Positions 45,134 to 53,274 of a stretch of DNA of 64,000 nucleotides are shown one piece after another. Source of the stretch: CAVWDI01 sp963793095 (GTDB lineage Bacteria; Chloroflexota; Anaerolineae; Anaerolineales; UBA4823). The stretch is from positions 930,001 to 994,000 of the forward strand of contig CAWBYY010000002.1 in the NCBI GenBank assembly GCA_963793095.1, in the 5' to 3' direction. Position numbers and translations under genes: made by a program. Numbering within the stretch: the first letter of the stretch is position 1; each line of letters begins with the position of its first letter. Under the pieces are notes generated by a model. It was not told the DNA's origin. It did not search any database and saw nothing but the letters and a program-made list of their open reading frames with translations.

Positions 45134-45388
45134 ATGAATATAGCGCCGAGGAAACCCATCACCTTCGATAGCCCGGCCATCTACCAGATCATTGTAGAAG
45201 GTCGGCTCGACCCAACCTGGTCTGATCCTCTGCAAGGCATGTTGATCTGTCCGGCTACGATAGATGCATACCCCCAGGTTACAACACTGAAGGGCGAGTT
45301 GAGCGATCAGGCTGCCCTGGCCGGTGTGCTCAACACGCTCTATGAGCTGCATTTGACCGTAATTTCGGTTAAGCGCCTGGAATTTTAA
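45134..45388 (+). CDS. Small conserved hypothetical protein downstream of LuxR
   Basis: From the ATG at 45134 this is an 84-aa protein, MNIAPRKPITFDSPAIYQI ... YELHLTVISVKRLEF. A longer frame from 45092 would add a hydrophobic stretch that looks like untranslated sequence. The LKGELSDQAALAGVLNTLYELHL pattern suggests a small alpha/beta protein. I know of similar short proteins encoded next to MalT-like regulators in Chloroflexota but no function. It lies about 110 bases after the regulator. Confidence 0.6.
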   Translation: MNIAPRKPITFDSPAIYQIIVEGRLDPTWSDPLQGMLICPATIDAYPQVTTLKGELSDQAALAGVLNTLYELHLTVISVKRLEF

Positions 45389-45464
45389 TCGAGAAATTGG
45401 GAGAATGCGTTCCAGGTAATTTAAGGTTCAACCAACTAACTTATTAATACAAGGAGAAAAAATT

Positions 45465-46022
45465 ATGCCAGGAAGACGAAAAGAACGACGTGATGAACGT
45501 CAGGATGACCGCCAGCTCGGGAGGCCGGGTGGCGGCATCCGCTACCAGATGCGCCAAAAGATGGTCTCTATTGGCGACGACTTCTGGATCGAAAACGACC
45601 AGGGGCAGAAAGTTTTTAAGATCGATGGCAAGGCGCTGCGCGTGCGCCAGACCCTGGTCTTTGAGGATTCTCATGGAAGTGAACTGGCCAAGATCCAGGA
45701 GCGCATGCTGCGGGTCAAAGACAGCATGGAGATCGAAGGACCCCATGGGGAGAATCTCGCCATGGTCAAAAAAGCCCTGGTCACCCCCGTGCGAGAGCGC
45801 TGGGTGGTCAAGATCAAGGGCGGTCCAGATTTGGAGGTGAAAGGGAACATATTAGATCACGAGTACACCATCGGAGAAGGCCGCGATAAGGTAGCGGAAG
45901 TCTCTAAGAAGTGGTTCCGTCTGCGCGACAGCTACGGCGTTGCCATCGATCCCGGGCAGGATGATGTCATCATCCTGGCGGTGGCGGTGTGCATCGACGA
46001 GATGGCTCACGAAGGCCGCTAG
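45465..46022 (+). CDS. LURP-one-related (Tubby-like fold) protein
   Basis: This 185-aa protein has a charged N-terminus (MPGRRKERRDERQDDRQ), then YQMRQKMVSIGDDFWIENDQG, VFKIDGKALRVRQTLVFEDSHG, ELAKIQERMLRVKDSMEIEG, and a C-terminal ILAVAVCIDEMAHE. The repeated ~20-residue strands and the closing helix are typical of the LOR/DUF567 family, which has a Tubby-like barrel. The function in bacteria is unknown; scramblase-like or membrane-associated roles are suggested for relatives. A clear AAGGAGAAAAAATT ribosome site precedes the ATG. Confidence 0.82.
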   Translation: MPGRRKERRDERQDDRQLGRPGGGIRYQMRQKMVSIGDDFWIENDQGQKVFKIDGKALRVRQTLVFEDSHGSELAKIQERMLRVKDSMEIEGPHGENLAMVKKALVTPVRERWVVKIKGGPDLEVKGNILDHEYTIGEGRDKVAEVSKKWFRLRDSYGVAIDPGQDDVIILAVAVCIDEMAHEGR

Positions 46023-46114
46023 GCCACGGGTGAGTTATTTCGGGGATGGCCAGCATGTGGCTGGCATCTTCAAGAGAAAATCTTATCTAATTCAAAATTG
46101 AGGAGGAGTTCCCA

Positions 46115-46414
46115 ATGTGTTGTTTCTTTACTGCCCTTGTATTCTTTGGCCCACGCCTGGGCTTCCTGGTGTATTGGCTGCTTGCGCCGATTCGAGTGAG
46201 CGCAGCATTCGCAGCGTTCAACTTGCCCTGGCTGGTGGGCATCCTGGGTTTGGTCTTTGTCCCCTGGACATCATTGATGTACGTGCTGATCTTCCCGTTG
46301 AACGGCTGGGATTGGATCTGGCTAGGGCTCGGGGTTATGGCAGACGTCGCCAGCTACATCGGCGGCTACCACAATCGCCAGCAGGTGCCTTATTATCCGG
46401 AAACTGCGCCGTAA
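46115..46414 (+). CDS. Small membrane protein
   Basis: This 99-aa protein has three hydrophobic segments (CCFFTALVFFGPRLGFLVYWLL, LVGILGLVFVPWTSLMYVLIF, WIWLGLGVMADVASYIGGY) and a short polar tail NRQQVPYYPETAP. The ribosome site is AGGAGGAGTTCCC. The family is not named here with confidence, though proteins of this build are common near SHOCT and LOR genes. It lies between the LOR protein and a DUF6325-like protein and is probably part of the same regulon. Confidence 0.65.
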   Translation: MCCFFTALVFFGPRLGFLVYWLLAPIRVSAAFAAFNLPWLVGILGLVFVPWTSLMYVLIFPLNGWDWIWLGLGVMADVASYIGGYHNRQQVPYYPETAP

Positions 46415-46445
46415 ATCAGGAAGATACACATTTGAGTTTGAAATT

Positions 46446-46483
46446 GGGTGTGTTTGGGCGGCAAAGCCCGCCCAAACACACCC
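46446..46483. repeat. Strong 16-bp hairpin
   Basis: GGGTGTGTTTGGGCGG (46446-46461) pairs perfectly with CCGCCCAAACACACCC (46468-46483) around a 6-base loop. No T run follows on the plus strand. It lies between two genes of the same direction and could be an mRNA-stabilising or processing hairpin, or a terminator without U tract. Confidence 0.6.
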
Positions 46484-46535
46484 ATATAACAACAACTGCG
46501 AATGACTAAATATTTATGACGAAAGGAGAAATTCA

Positions 46536-46967
46536 ATGACTTACGGTCCAATCGACTTCCTCGCCCTTGAGTTCAAGACCGACCAGCTCACCGGTGAGAG
46601 CCTGCCAGCATTGCTCGAGCTGGTTGAAAAAAAGATCATCCGGGTGATCGATCTGGTCATCATCCTGAAGGATCAGGAGGGGGAATACCAGGTGCTTGAG
46701 ATTGAGGAATTGGCCCCCGATGTGATGGCGATCTTCGATCCACTTGATATAGAGATCAGCGGCATCATCCAGGTCGAAGATATTGAGTTTATTGCAGAGG
46801 CGATGGGTGATAACACCACTGCCGCCCTTCTGCTGTTTGAAAATCTGTGGGCGATCGAATTCGGGGAAGCCGTAACCCGGGCCAGCGGTCGCATGGTGAT
46901 GTATGACCGCATACCCTTTGAGGTGGTCAATGAAACATTGGAGATGATCACCCAGGCTGAAGAATAG
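46536..46967 (+). CDS. DUF6325-like acidic protein
   Basis: This 143-aa protein begins MTYGPIDFLALEFKTDQLTGE, then ALLELVEKKIIRVIDLVIILKDQEGEYQVLEIEEL, and a helix AAALLLFENLWAIEFGEAV-like near residues 95-115. This matches the DUF6325 family, a ferredoxin-like small protein found next to SHOCT-domain genes. The ribosome site GAAAGGAGAAATTCA is strong. Function unknown. It lies 36 bases before the SHOCT gene. Confidence 0.75.
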   Translation: MTYGPIDFLALEFKTDQLTGESLPALLELVEKKIIRVIDLVIILKDQEGEYQVLEIEELAPDVMAIFDPLDIEISGIIQVEDIEFIAEAMGDNTTAALLLFENLWAIEFGEAVTRASGRMVMYDRIPFEVVNETLEMITQAEE

Positions 46968-47002
46968 AGAGATTAACCAAAACAAGATATCAGGAGGTTG
47001 AC

Positions 47003-47332
47003 ATGCCTAGAGCAATGAGACAGGTTAGAAGAAGAAGGGTGGCTACCGCTGCAGTAGGCACAGCAGTGGTAGCCGGCACAGCCGGCGCAGTACACCACCA
47101 CCAGGACCAGAAATATGCACAGCAAGATGCTGCTGCACAGCAGGAGTACGATCAAGCTTATGAGCAGGACGCAGCCGACGCACAGCAGTACGCTCAGCCG
47201 CCCGCGCCCGCACAACCTGCCCCGCAGGAGGATGTCTATGCCCAGCTGGAGCGCCTAGGTGAGCTCAAGGACCAGGGCATCCTCACCGAGGAGGAGTTCG
47301 CAGCCCAGAAGGCAAAACTTCTTGGCACGTAG
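47003..47332 (+). CDS. SHOCT-domain protein with Gln/Ala-rich middle
   Basis: This 109-aa protein starts with a basic and small-residue segment (RRRRVATAAVGTAVVAGTAGAVHHHQ), probably one membrane helix. It continues with a Gln/Asp/Ala-rich stretch and ends in a SHOCT domain (YAQLERLGELKDQGILTEEEFAAQKAKLLG). SHOCT domains bind oligomeric partners at membranes. It pairs with the preceding DUF6325 gene, an association also known in other phyla. The ribosome site is CAGGAGGTTGAC. Confidence 0.85.
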   Translation: MPRAMRQVRRRRVATAAVGTAVVAGTAGAVHHHQDQKYAQQDAAAQQEYDQAYEQDAADAQQYAQPPAPAQPAPQEDVYAQLERLGELKDQGILTEEEFAAQKAKLLGT

Positions 47333-47412
47333 CTGCGCAGCAATCTCAGACATCAAATGGAGAAAAGGAGGTAGTGAAAAAATTCAAGGATAATCACAGG
47401 AAAGAAAAGTTC

Positions 47413-47542
47413 AGCCAGGCATCCAGGCCTGGCTAATAATTCATTCACCATCACCGCCGGTCCGGAGATGGGCAACTAGCAGAGTAAGGTAACTTTAATG
47501 ACTAAGGAAGCAAAAAAGGGCGGTGAACCGACCGCCTGTTTT
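47413..47542 (+). terminator. Hairpins before the desulfinase gene
   Basis: Two hairpins lie in the gap. AGCCAGGC/GCCTGGCT at 47413-47434 has a weak T tail. GGCGGT/ACCGCC followed by TGTTTT at 47518-47542 resembles a rho-independent terminator. They probably separate the small-protein genes from the sulfur genes. Confidence 0.5.
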
Positions 47543-47595
47543 CCGGAAACCTCTCAAAAATCTCAGAACCAGTAATTGTAAAAAAGGAGAACACA

Positions 47596-48762
47596 ATGTC
47601 CAAAGAAAGAGTAAGCACCACAGTACCATTGAACTGGAAAGAAGTATGGTTTACCAACTGCCCGATGGTGTCGGCCAACAATGTTGACCAGGAATTGGGC
47701 TGGTGCCGGGAAGAGTTCAAGAAGATCGGCGTCGAGTACGCTTACTTCCGTCACGCACCCGAGAACAACTTTTACCCGCACTATGTACACAACCTGGACA
47801 ACCTGATCCGCTTCGGTGGCCTGTATCCCCCGATCGCCGTTCACGCCGACATCCGCCGCACCGTGCTGCTGGGGGCGACCTGGGTCTACGAGGGTGGGGT
47901 GATGCAGGTACGCGCCCGCGACAAGATCTTCCGCGTGCAGGACTTGAAAGGCAAGAAGATCGGCATCACCAAGAGCCTCAACACGATTAAAAACGACTGG
48001 TGGCGCATCCAGGAGCACATGGGCATCGAAAATATCCTCATGCTGAATGACATGACCTTGGATGATATCGAGCTTGTCGAGTTCCCCTACCCGGATGACT
48101 GGTATGACAAGCCCGAGATGCTGCAGGTGAACATGAACAATCCCTCAGAACTGTGGATGCGCCGTGACCACAAGCACGACTATGCCTTCCGGCCATTGGA
48201 GAAGGCACTGCTTGCGGGTACCGTCGATGCCATCTACAACCAGATGGGACAATTAGGACAGCTCTCGGAGGCCACGGGCGAAATCAAGGCCATCTTTGAC
48301 CTGTCCAAGCTCCCGGATTGGACGGTTCAGGTTGCCAACACCCCGGCCGTGATCACATGCACAAAAGAGATGGCCGATGAGCACCCCGAGCTGGTGGTTG
48401 CTTATATGAAGGCCATGGTCAAGGTCGGGCAATGGGCGAACGCGCACAAGCACGCCGCCGCTGTCATCCTGAACAAGCAGACGTTCTACTTGGATGTCGA
48501 GCACACCTACGAGGGCATCAAGCACGTCGACATGGTCCCGAGCCTGAGCGCGCAGAACATAGAGTGCATCAAGATCGGCAAAGACTTCATGTTCAGCCAC
48601 GGCTACATCAAGAACGACTTCGATGTGGACGAATGGGCACGCCCAGAGTTCCTGGAACAGGGCGTGAGGGAATGGCTCAAAGAGGAGTGGCAGACGAGGA
48701 GTTGGCAAAGGATGCCCGAGGGGCTCCAACTCAAGCTGGATAAGTCCGCGCGACGTGGGTAG
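47596..48762 (+). CDS. DszB-like sulfinate desulfinase (binding-protein fold)
   Basis: This 388-aa protein lacks a signal peptide and has the fold of nitrate/sulfonate binding proteins. Its closest match by eye is DszB (2-hydroxybiphenyl-2-sulfinate desulfinase). VWFTNCPMVSANN aligns with the DszB active-site Cys region, and the Arg and His of DNLIRFGGLYPPI are placed alike. Here they are Cys22, His62 and Arg72; DszB uses Cys27, His60 and Arg70, with the same His-to-Arg spacing of ten. DDIELVEF, GTVDAIYNQ and DEWARPEFLEQ also fit. It would release sulfite from an aryl or alkyl sulfinate. A plain binding protein is the alternative. Confidence 0.72.
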   Translation: MSKERVSTTVPLNWKEVWFTNCPMVSANNVDQELGWCREEFKKIGVEYAYFRHAPENNFYPHYVHNLDNLIRFGGLYPPIAVHADIRRTVLLGATWVYEGGVMQVRARDKIFRVQDLKGKKIGITKSLNTIKNDWWRIQEHMGIENILMLNDMTLDDIELVEFPYPDDWYDKPEMLQVNMNNPSELWMRRDHKHDYAFRPLEKALLAGTVDAIYNQMGQLGQLSEATGEIKAIFDLSKLPDWTVQVANTPAVITCTKEMADEHPELVVAYMKAMVKVGQWANAHKHAAAVILNKQTFYLDVEHTYEGIKHVDMVPSLSAQNIECIKIGKDFMFSHGYIKNDFDVDEWARPEFLEQGVREWLKEEWQTRSWQRMPEGLQLKLDKSARRG

Positions 48763-48841
48763 CCGGGAGGAAACCCGCACACAATGTGCGCAGCAATTGG
48801 AGATCTCTCTGAGACACAGAGGTAGTCCTATTGCGGAAGAC

Positions 48842-48877
48842 GGGTGCCAGGTGTAAGGATTTTCCCTACTGGCACCC
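48842..48877 (+). terminator. Hairpin after the desulfinase gene
   Basis: A 9-bp perfect stem GGGTGCCAG/CTGGCACCC closes an 18-base loop about 80 bases after the gene. It lies before the sulfate-permease-like gene. No strong T run follows, so it may slow or process the transcript rather than end it. Confidence 0.4.
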
Positions 48878-48960
48878 ACGATTATCTCTGTTTTGAAAAC
48901 CCTTAGCTATTCAGATATGAGTGAATTGGCGAAGGTATCATAAACAGAGGAGAATTCATT

Positions 48961-50512
48961 ATGGAAACTAATTGGTTTAAACGAAATATCCCCATCCTGT
49001 CCTGGCTGCCCGCTTATGATCGCAGCTGGTTTTCGGCTGACGCCATCGCCGGGTTGACCGTCTGGGGGTTGCTCATCCCTGAATTCGATGGCTTATGCGG
49101 GAGTTGCCGGCCTGCCGCCCCAGTTTGGCCTCTATACCCTGGTGGTTTCACTGATCCTTTACGCCGCGCTGGGCACATCGCGTCACATGTTTGTCCAGCC
49201 CACTTCGGCTACGGCGGCCCTGATCGCTTCATCGGTGACCGCGGTTATGGTCACTGTTGGTGTCGTCGCAAACGGGGCGGAGGTGATCCGGCTGTGTACC
49301 AGCAGTATGCGGTTGCCTTTACCCTGGTTGTCGGTGCGGTGTTTCTGGCTGCCGGCCTGGCGCGCCTTGGATGGATCACGCAGTTTCTGTCCAAACCGGT
49401 CCTGGATGGGTTTGTAACCGGACTGGCCGTGTTTGTTATGGTGGGGCAGCTCAACAAGCTCTTTGGTGTAGAGAAACCCCCGGGCAATACAGTGCAGAAG
49501 TTTTTTGGTATTCTGCGTGAACTGCCTGAAGCCAATTGGGTCAGCTTTGCCTTGGGGGCAGGCGCGTGGCTCTCCTGATCCTGATACCGCGTTGGAACAA
49601 AAAGATACCGGCCGGATTGATCGTGCTGTTCGGCTCAATCGCCCTGAGCGTGGCGCTCAACCTGAGTGCCAATTTCAGGGTAGAGATTGTCGGTGAATTA
49701 CCCCAGGGCCTGCCATCCTTGAGCATACCGGATGTATCCTGGACGGCGCTGCCGCTCATGATCCTGCCAGCGATTGGGGTCCTGCTGGTCGCCTTCAGCC
49801 GTGGGGCGGGGCTGGTCGCCTGGGTGGCAGTGATACTGACGCTGTTATTCCTGACACCGCTCTTCACCAACTTACCCGAAACCATACTGGCAGCCCTGAT
49901 CTTGCACGCCCTTTGGCACATTATCGCCTCGCGCAAGCTGCACACCGCCCGGCTGGTGTCTCGCCCGGAATTCGTGCTGGGACTGCTGACGTTTGCCGGT
50001 GTGATCTTTTTCGGTGTACTGCAGGGCATGCTCGTCGGTCTGGTGAGCGCGCTGCTTCTTGTCCTCTACCGTTCCAGCCGCGCCCATCTGTCGCAGTTAG
50101 GGAAAGTGCCTGATGAAACCGGCGCATACTCCGACATATCCCGCCATCCTGAGAATATAACCGTGCCAGGTTTATTTATCGTACGCCTTGACGCACCCAT
50201 GTATTATGCAAATGCTTTAACCGTCCGCGACCGGGTTATGGAAATGATAAAAGAATCAGACCAGCCCGTGAAAGCCGTGCTGTTTGACGCCGCGGTGCAG
50301 GACGCCCTGGATATTACCACCTCCAACATGTTGAAGGGCCTGATTAGAAACTGCATAATCAAGGCATCGTTACGTATTTCGCTGAAGTGCAGGACCACGT
50401 GTTGGAGTTCAGCACCAAGACCGGCTTGCTCGATAAGATCGGTGAAGATCGTCTGTTTTCCACAGTTGATGCGGCCGTCCACCATATTGAAACTACTCAA
50501 AAAGGAGATTAG
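48961..50512 (+). pseudogene. SulP-family anion transporter with STAS domain, four frameshifts
   Basis: The pieces read as one SulP protein of about 517 aa: SWLPAYDRSWFSADAIAGLTVWGLLIPE, MAYAGVAGLPPQFGLYT (needs one base less near 49086), PTSATAALIASSVTAV, then YQQYAVAFTLVVGAVFLAAG (one base more near 49282), LILIPRWNKKIPAGL (shift near 49572) and a C-terminal STAS domain, VPGLFIVRLDAPMYYANALTVRDRV ... LDKIGEDRLFSTVDAAVHHIE (shift near 50352). It ends at TAG 50510-50512. SulP proteins move sulfate and related anions. Four indels in one gene suggest real decay, or a very poor local consensus. Confidence 0.82.
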
Positions 50513-50515
50513 AAA

Positions 50516-51085
50516 ATGACCACGGTTGAAATATCCACCCTTCATTCAAGCCACCAGGTGCCTGAAGAAAAGTTGACCAGTCTGGGACTTTATGTAACCG
50601 CCCGGGAAGCTTACGAAATGTGGAAGGCAGAACCTGAGCAGATCAAGGTTCTCGATGTTCGCACTTTCGAGGAATATGTATTGATAGGTCATGCGGAGAT
50701 GGCTGCAAATGTTCCCCTTGCCTTCCCCACCTATAATTGGGATGATAACAAAGGGAATTATTCTGTGGTGATGAATTCTGATTTCATCGCACATGTGCAG
50801 GAGCGTTTCGAACTGGATGATACGATCCTGGTCATGTGCCGGTCTGGCGGTCGCAGTGCCATGGCGATCAATGCGCTTATCAAGGCTGGCTTTACGAATG
50901 TTCACAACATTATTGATGGTTTTGAAGGGGATAAGGTGGACGACACCGAAAGTATCTTTTATGGAAAGAGAATGAGGAACGGCTGGAAGAACTCCGTTCC
51001 TTGGACTTACCACCTTGACCACAAGCTTGTCTGGCTTCCTTCTGAAGGAGAATTAAAAACACTTTTAAACACCCTGGATCTATAA
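50516..51085 (+). CDS. Rhodanese-domain sulfurtransferase
   Basis: This 189-aa single-domain rhodanese has IKVLDVRTFEEYVLIGHAEMAANVPL and the active loop VMCRSGGRSAMAINAL with persulfide-forming Cys108, then GFTNVHNIIDGFEGD. A ~40-residue C-terminal tail (WKNSVPWTYHLDHKLVWLPSEGE) is unusual for small rhodaneses. The ATG starts three bases after the SulP stop, so the two are translationally coupled. With the desulfinase and the anion transporter it makes a sulfur-handling group. Confidence 0.88.
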   Translation: MTTVEISTLHSSHQVPEEKLTSLGLYVTAREAYEMWKAEPEQIKVLDVRTFEEYVLIGHAEMAANVPLAFPTYNWDDNKGNYSVVMNSDFIAHVQERFELDDTILVMCRSGGRSAMAINALIKAGFTNVHNIIDGFEGDKVDDTESIFYGKRMRNGWKNSVPWTYHLDHKLVWLPSEGELKTLLNTLDL

Positions 51086-51198
51086 TCTCGATCCAGAACA
51101 AATGGCGGTATCGCGCCGTGTAATCCCCGATCTGGCTCACACGACGCCTATCAAACATCACCCTTGCCCCTCCAGGGCAGAGGCAAATGAGGTTTCAT

Positions 51199-52056
51199 AT
51201 GACAATTAATGATTTCTTTTCAGCTATCGCGGCTTTGTCAGGTTTATTATTTGTCGTCGGCAGCATGCTTGCAACGGGATTGAGTCTGACAGTAGCTCAG
51301 ATTCTCCAACCCTTAAAGAACGCCCGCCTGGTGATCCTAGCACTGTTGGCGAACTTCGTGCTGGTGCCGCTGCTTGCATACGGGATTACCCTGTTGATCC
51401 CACTTGACGAGACGCTGAAGGTTGGCTTAATCGTGCTGGCAACGGTAGCGGGTGCGCCCTTCCTGGTCAAGGAGGTGCAGGCAGCGAAAGGGGATCTCTC
51501 CCTGGGCGTTGGGCTGATGTTTTTACTGATGATCGTAACCATCTTTTACGTGCCGGTTGTCCTGCCGTTGCTGCTGCCGGGCGCAGCGGTGGACCCCTGG
51601 GCGATTGCCAAATCGTTAATTATGACCATGCTCATCCCCATCGTGCTAGGTCTTATGTACAGGGCGTACTCGACCGAAGGTGCGCATAACTGGGCGCCGG
51701 TACTGAACAAGGTGTCCGGCGTTGCACTGCTGCTATTGCTGGTGACCGGGCTGGGATTGAACATCTCCAACATCATCGACCTGATCGGCTCGTACGGCTT
51801 TCTGGCCCTAGTTATCTTCACCGTCGGATCGCTGTTGATTGGCTTTGTTTTGGGTGGCCGTGATGCGGCTGTCCGCAGCGTGCTGGGATTGGGCACGGCA
51901 CAGCGCAACGTTGCCGCCGCCATTCTGGTCACCAGTTTGAATTTTTCTGGCACCTTAACGCTCCCATTTGTACTGGTGGCTTCCATCGTCCTGCCGCTAA
52001 TCTTGATACCGACCGCACGCTTGTTGGGTAAGCGCAGCGCGGCAGAACCGATCTAA
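51199..52056 (+). CDS. BASS-family (bile acid:sodium symporter) transporter
   Basis: This 285-aa membrane protein has about nine to ten helices and BASS features: GLSLTVAQILQPLKNARLVILALLANFVLVPLLAYG, VGLIVLATVAGAPFLVKE, and GLGTAQRNVAAAILVTS near the C-terminus. The ATG at 51199 has GAGG at seven-base spacing. An in-frame ATG at 51187 overlaps that ribosome site and is less likely. BASS proteins import bile acids or organic anions with Na+, and relatives move pantoate or sulfonated compounds. It could supply an organosulfur substrate, but this is only inference from neighbours. Confidence 0.85.
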   Translation: MTINDFFSAIAALSGLLFVVGSMLATGLSLTVAQILQPLKNARLVILALLANFVLVPLLAYGITLLIPLDETLKVGLIVLATVAGAPFLVKEVQAAKGDLSLGVGLMFLLMIVTIFYVPVVLPLLLPGAAVDPWAIAKSLIMTMLIPIVLGLMYRAYSTEGAHNWAPVLNKVSGVALLLLLVTGLGLNISNIIDLIGSYGFLALVIFTVGSLLIGFVLGGRDAAVRSVLGLGTAQRNVAAAILVTSLNFSGTLTLPFVLVASIVLPLILIPTARLLGKRSAAEPI

Positions 52057-52189
52057 GCATCGCAGGATACATCAAATTCTTTGCGTGTAGAAGGAACCAT
52101 AATCTCTCCCCCGGTTTATGTGGTATTGCGAATCACCTGATCACAAATATCTGATTCGGCACCTAGTCAGGGATAGCTTACCTCTTATA

Positions 52190-52544
52190 TTTTCTGCTTC
52201 CTTCTGAAGGAGAGTTGGAAACACTTCAAAACAACCTAGATTAATAATCTGGATCCGGAACGATTGGCGGTATTGCGCCGTGTAAACTCCCGATCGGGCT
52301 TACACGGCGCCAATCAAATGACATCCGCACCACCCCGAGGCGGAGGAAAGAGAAGTTTAACATGACTCTCAATCAATTCTTTTTGGCCATTGCGGCTTTA
52401 TCCGGTTTATTATTTATCGTCGCCAGCATGCTGCTGGCGGGATTGAGTTCTGACAGTAGTTCAGGATCTCCAACCCTTGAAAAACGCCCGCCTGGTGATC
52501 CTGGCACTATTGGCGAACTTTGTGCTGGTCCCTTATTTATCTAA
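52190..52544 (+). pseudogene. Partial duplicate of the rhodanese end, spacer and BASS start
   Basis: The block repeats the end of the rhodanese gene (CTTCCTTCTGAAGGAGAGTT...), the spacer with its hairpin, and the first ~60 codons of the BASS gene (MTLNQFFLAIAALSGLLFI from 52362). About 1.15 kb separates it from the original (51040-51370). Small indels put the BASS part out of frame after GLS, and the sequence ends at about 52544, just before the third tRNA remnant cluster. The spacer hairpin GCCGTGTAA/TTACACGGC is perfect here and imperfect in the original. Confidence 0.75.
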
Positions 52545-52689
52545 ATGAACCCTAAGCAGTTAATATTTTTTATCCCCGAATTCCCTACTTACTACTGGAA
52601 AATTAGGTAACACTAGCGTGACTTGACACTTCGTGAATGAATATTTATCATCCGAAAAAGTAGTCCTGAATTGAAACAATTTCTCTAGA

Positions 52690-52777
52690 GCGAGAGTTCG
52701 GATCGCGTAGCATCCCTGTAGGTAACCGCTCATCGTAGGGGCACTGTAAAGACTTTTCAATCAGCAAAGTCTTTTTA
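52690..52777 (+). pseudogene. tRNA-Glu 3' remnant plus terminator (module boundary)
   Basis: GAGAGTTCGGATCGCGTAGCATCC, GGTAACCGCTCATCGTAGGGGCAC and a terminator hairpin (AAAGACTTTTC ... CAAAGTCTTTTT, 52749-52777) copy the arrangement at 41701-41808, about 11 kb upstream. Confidence 0.7.
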
Positions 52778-52788
52778 TATACTTCAAA

Positions 52789-52935
52789 GCTCCCATCGTC
52801 CAGGGGACAAGGACGCAGCCCTTTCAAGGATAAACAGGATCCGTTGAGCGGGATAAACATTTGAATCGCGGAACGAAGTGTAGCATCCCCGTTGGATCGC
52901 GGAACGAAGTAGAATTCCATCCCGTCCGATTTGCT
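52789..52935 (+). pseudogene. tRNA-Glu-like copy with duplicated insert
   Basis: GCTCCCATCGTCCAGGGGAC, GACGCAGCCCTTTCAAGGAT and a damaged T-arm are recognisable. Two copies of the insert GATCGCGGAACGAAGT lie in tandem (52864 and 52895). No acceptor 3' strand pairs with the 5' end. It closes cargo module B. Confidence 0.65.
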
Positions 52936-53274
52936 GGGAGCTTCCCTTGAAATATATGATACGTGGTGTGGTCTCCCTCTGGATTCTGCGCAGGCGGCAG
53001 CTATCCGGGGTGCCGACCCGAATTTGTTGTTTTGAAAACCCCGTCTATCCAGATCTTTGACCGAGCAAGTGATCCCGGCGGCGCTTTTTACTTCCATCAG
53101 ATATCCCTTAAATACGGATAATTATTATAAGTATTATCGTATTATAATAGTCTCAATAAAGTGATCTTTGTTTCAACCAGCTGAGAAGACTTCAACCAGC
53201 CCGAATTTTCGATTTCACAACCGGCTGATAGAATATCTAGTCAAAAATAATAAAAAATGGGAGCCACCTCACCA
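52936..53274. other. Gene-free stretch right of module B
   Basis: This stretch is GC-mixed at first and strongly AT-rich near 53110-53260, with no supported gene, tRNA or hairpin. It presumably contains the promoter of the VOC gene that follows. Confidence 0.4.

Noticed and set aside
47596..48762. Secreted sulfonate-binding protein of an ABC importer
   Set aside because: No signal peptide or lipobox, no permease or ATPase neighbours, and a DszB-like Cys/His/Arg set is present; kept only as the alternative.
48961..50512. Programmed frameshifting in the SulP gene
   Set aside because: Four shifts in both directions with no slippery sequence or downstream structure; decay or read error is simpler.
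30300..53100. Prophage or integrative element with its own integrase
   Set aside because: No integrase, recombinase, transposase, relaxase or phage structural gene was found between the tRNA clusters.
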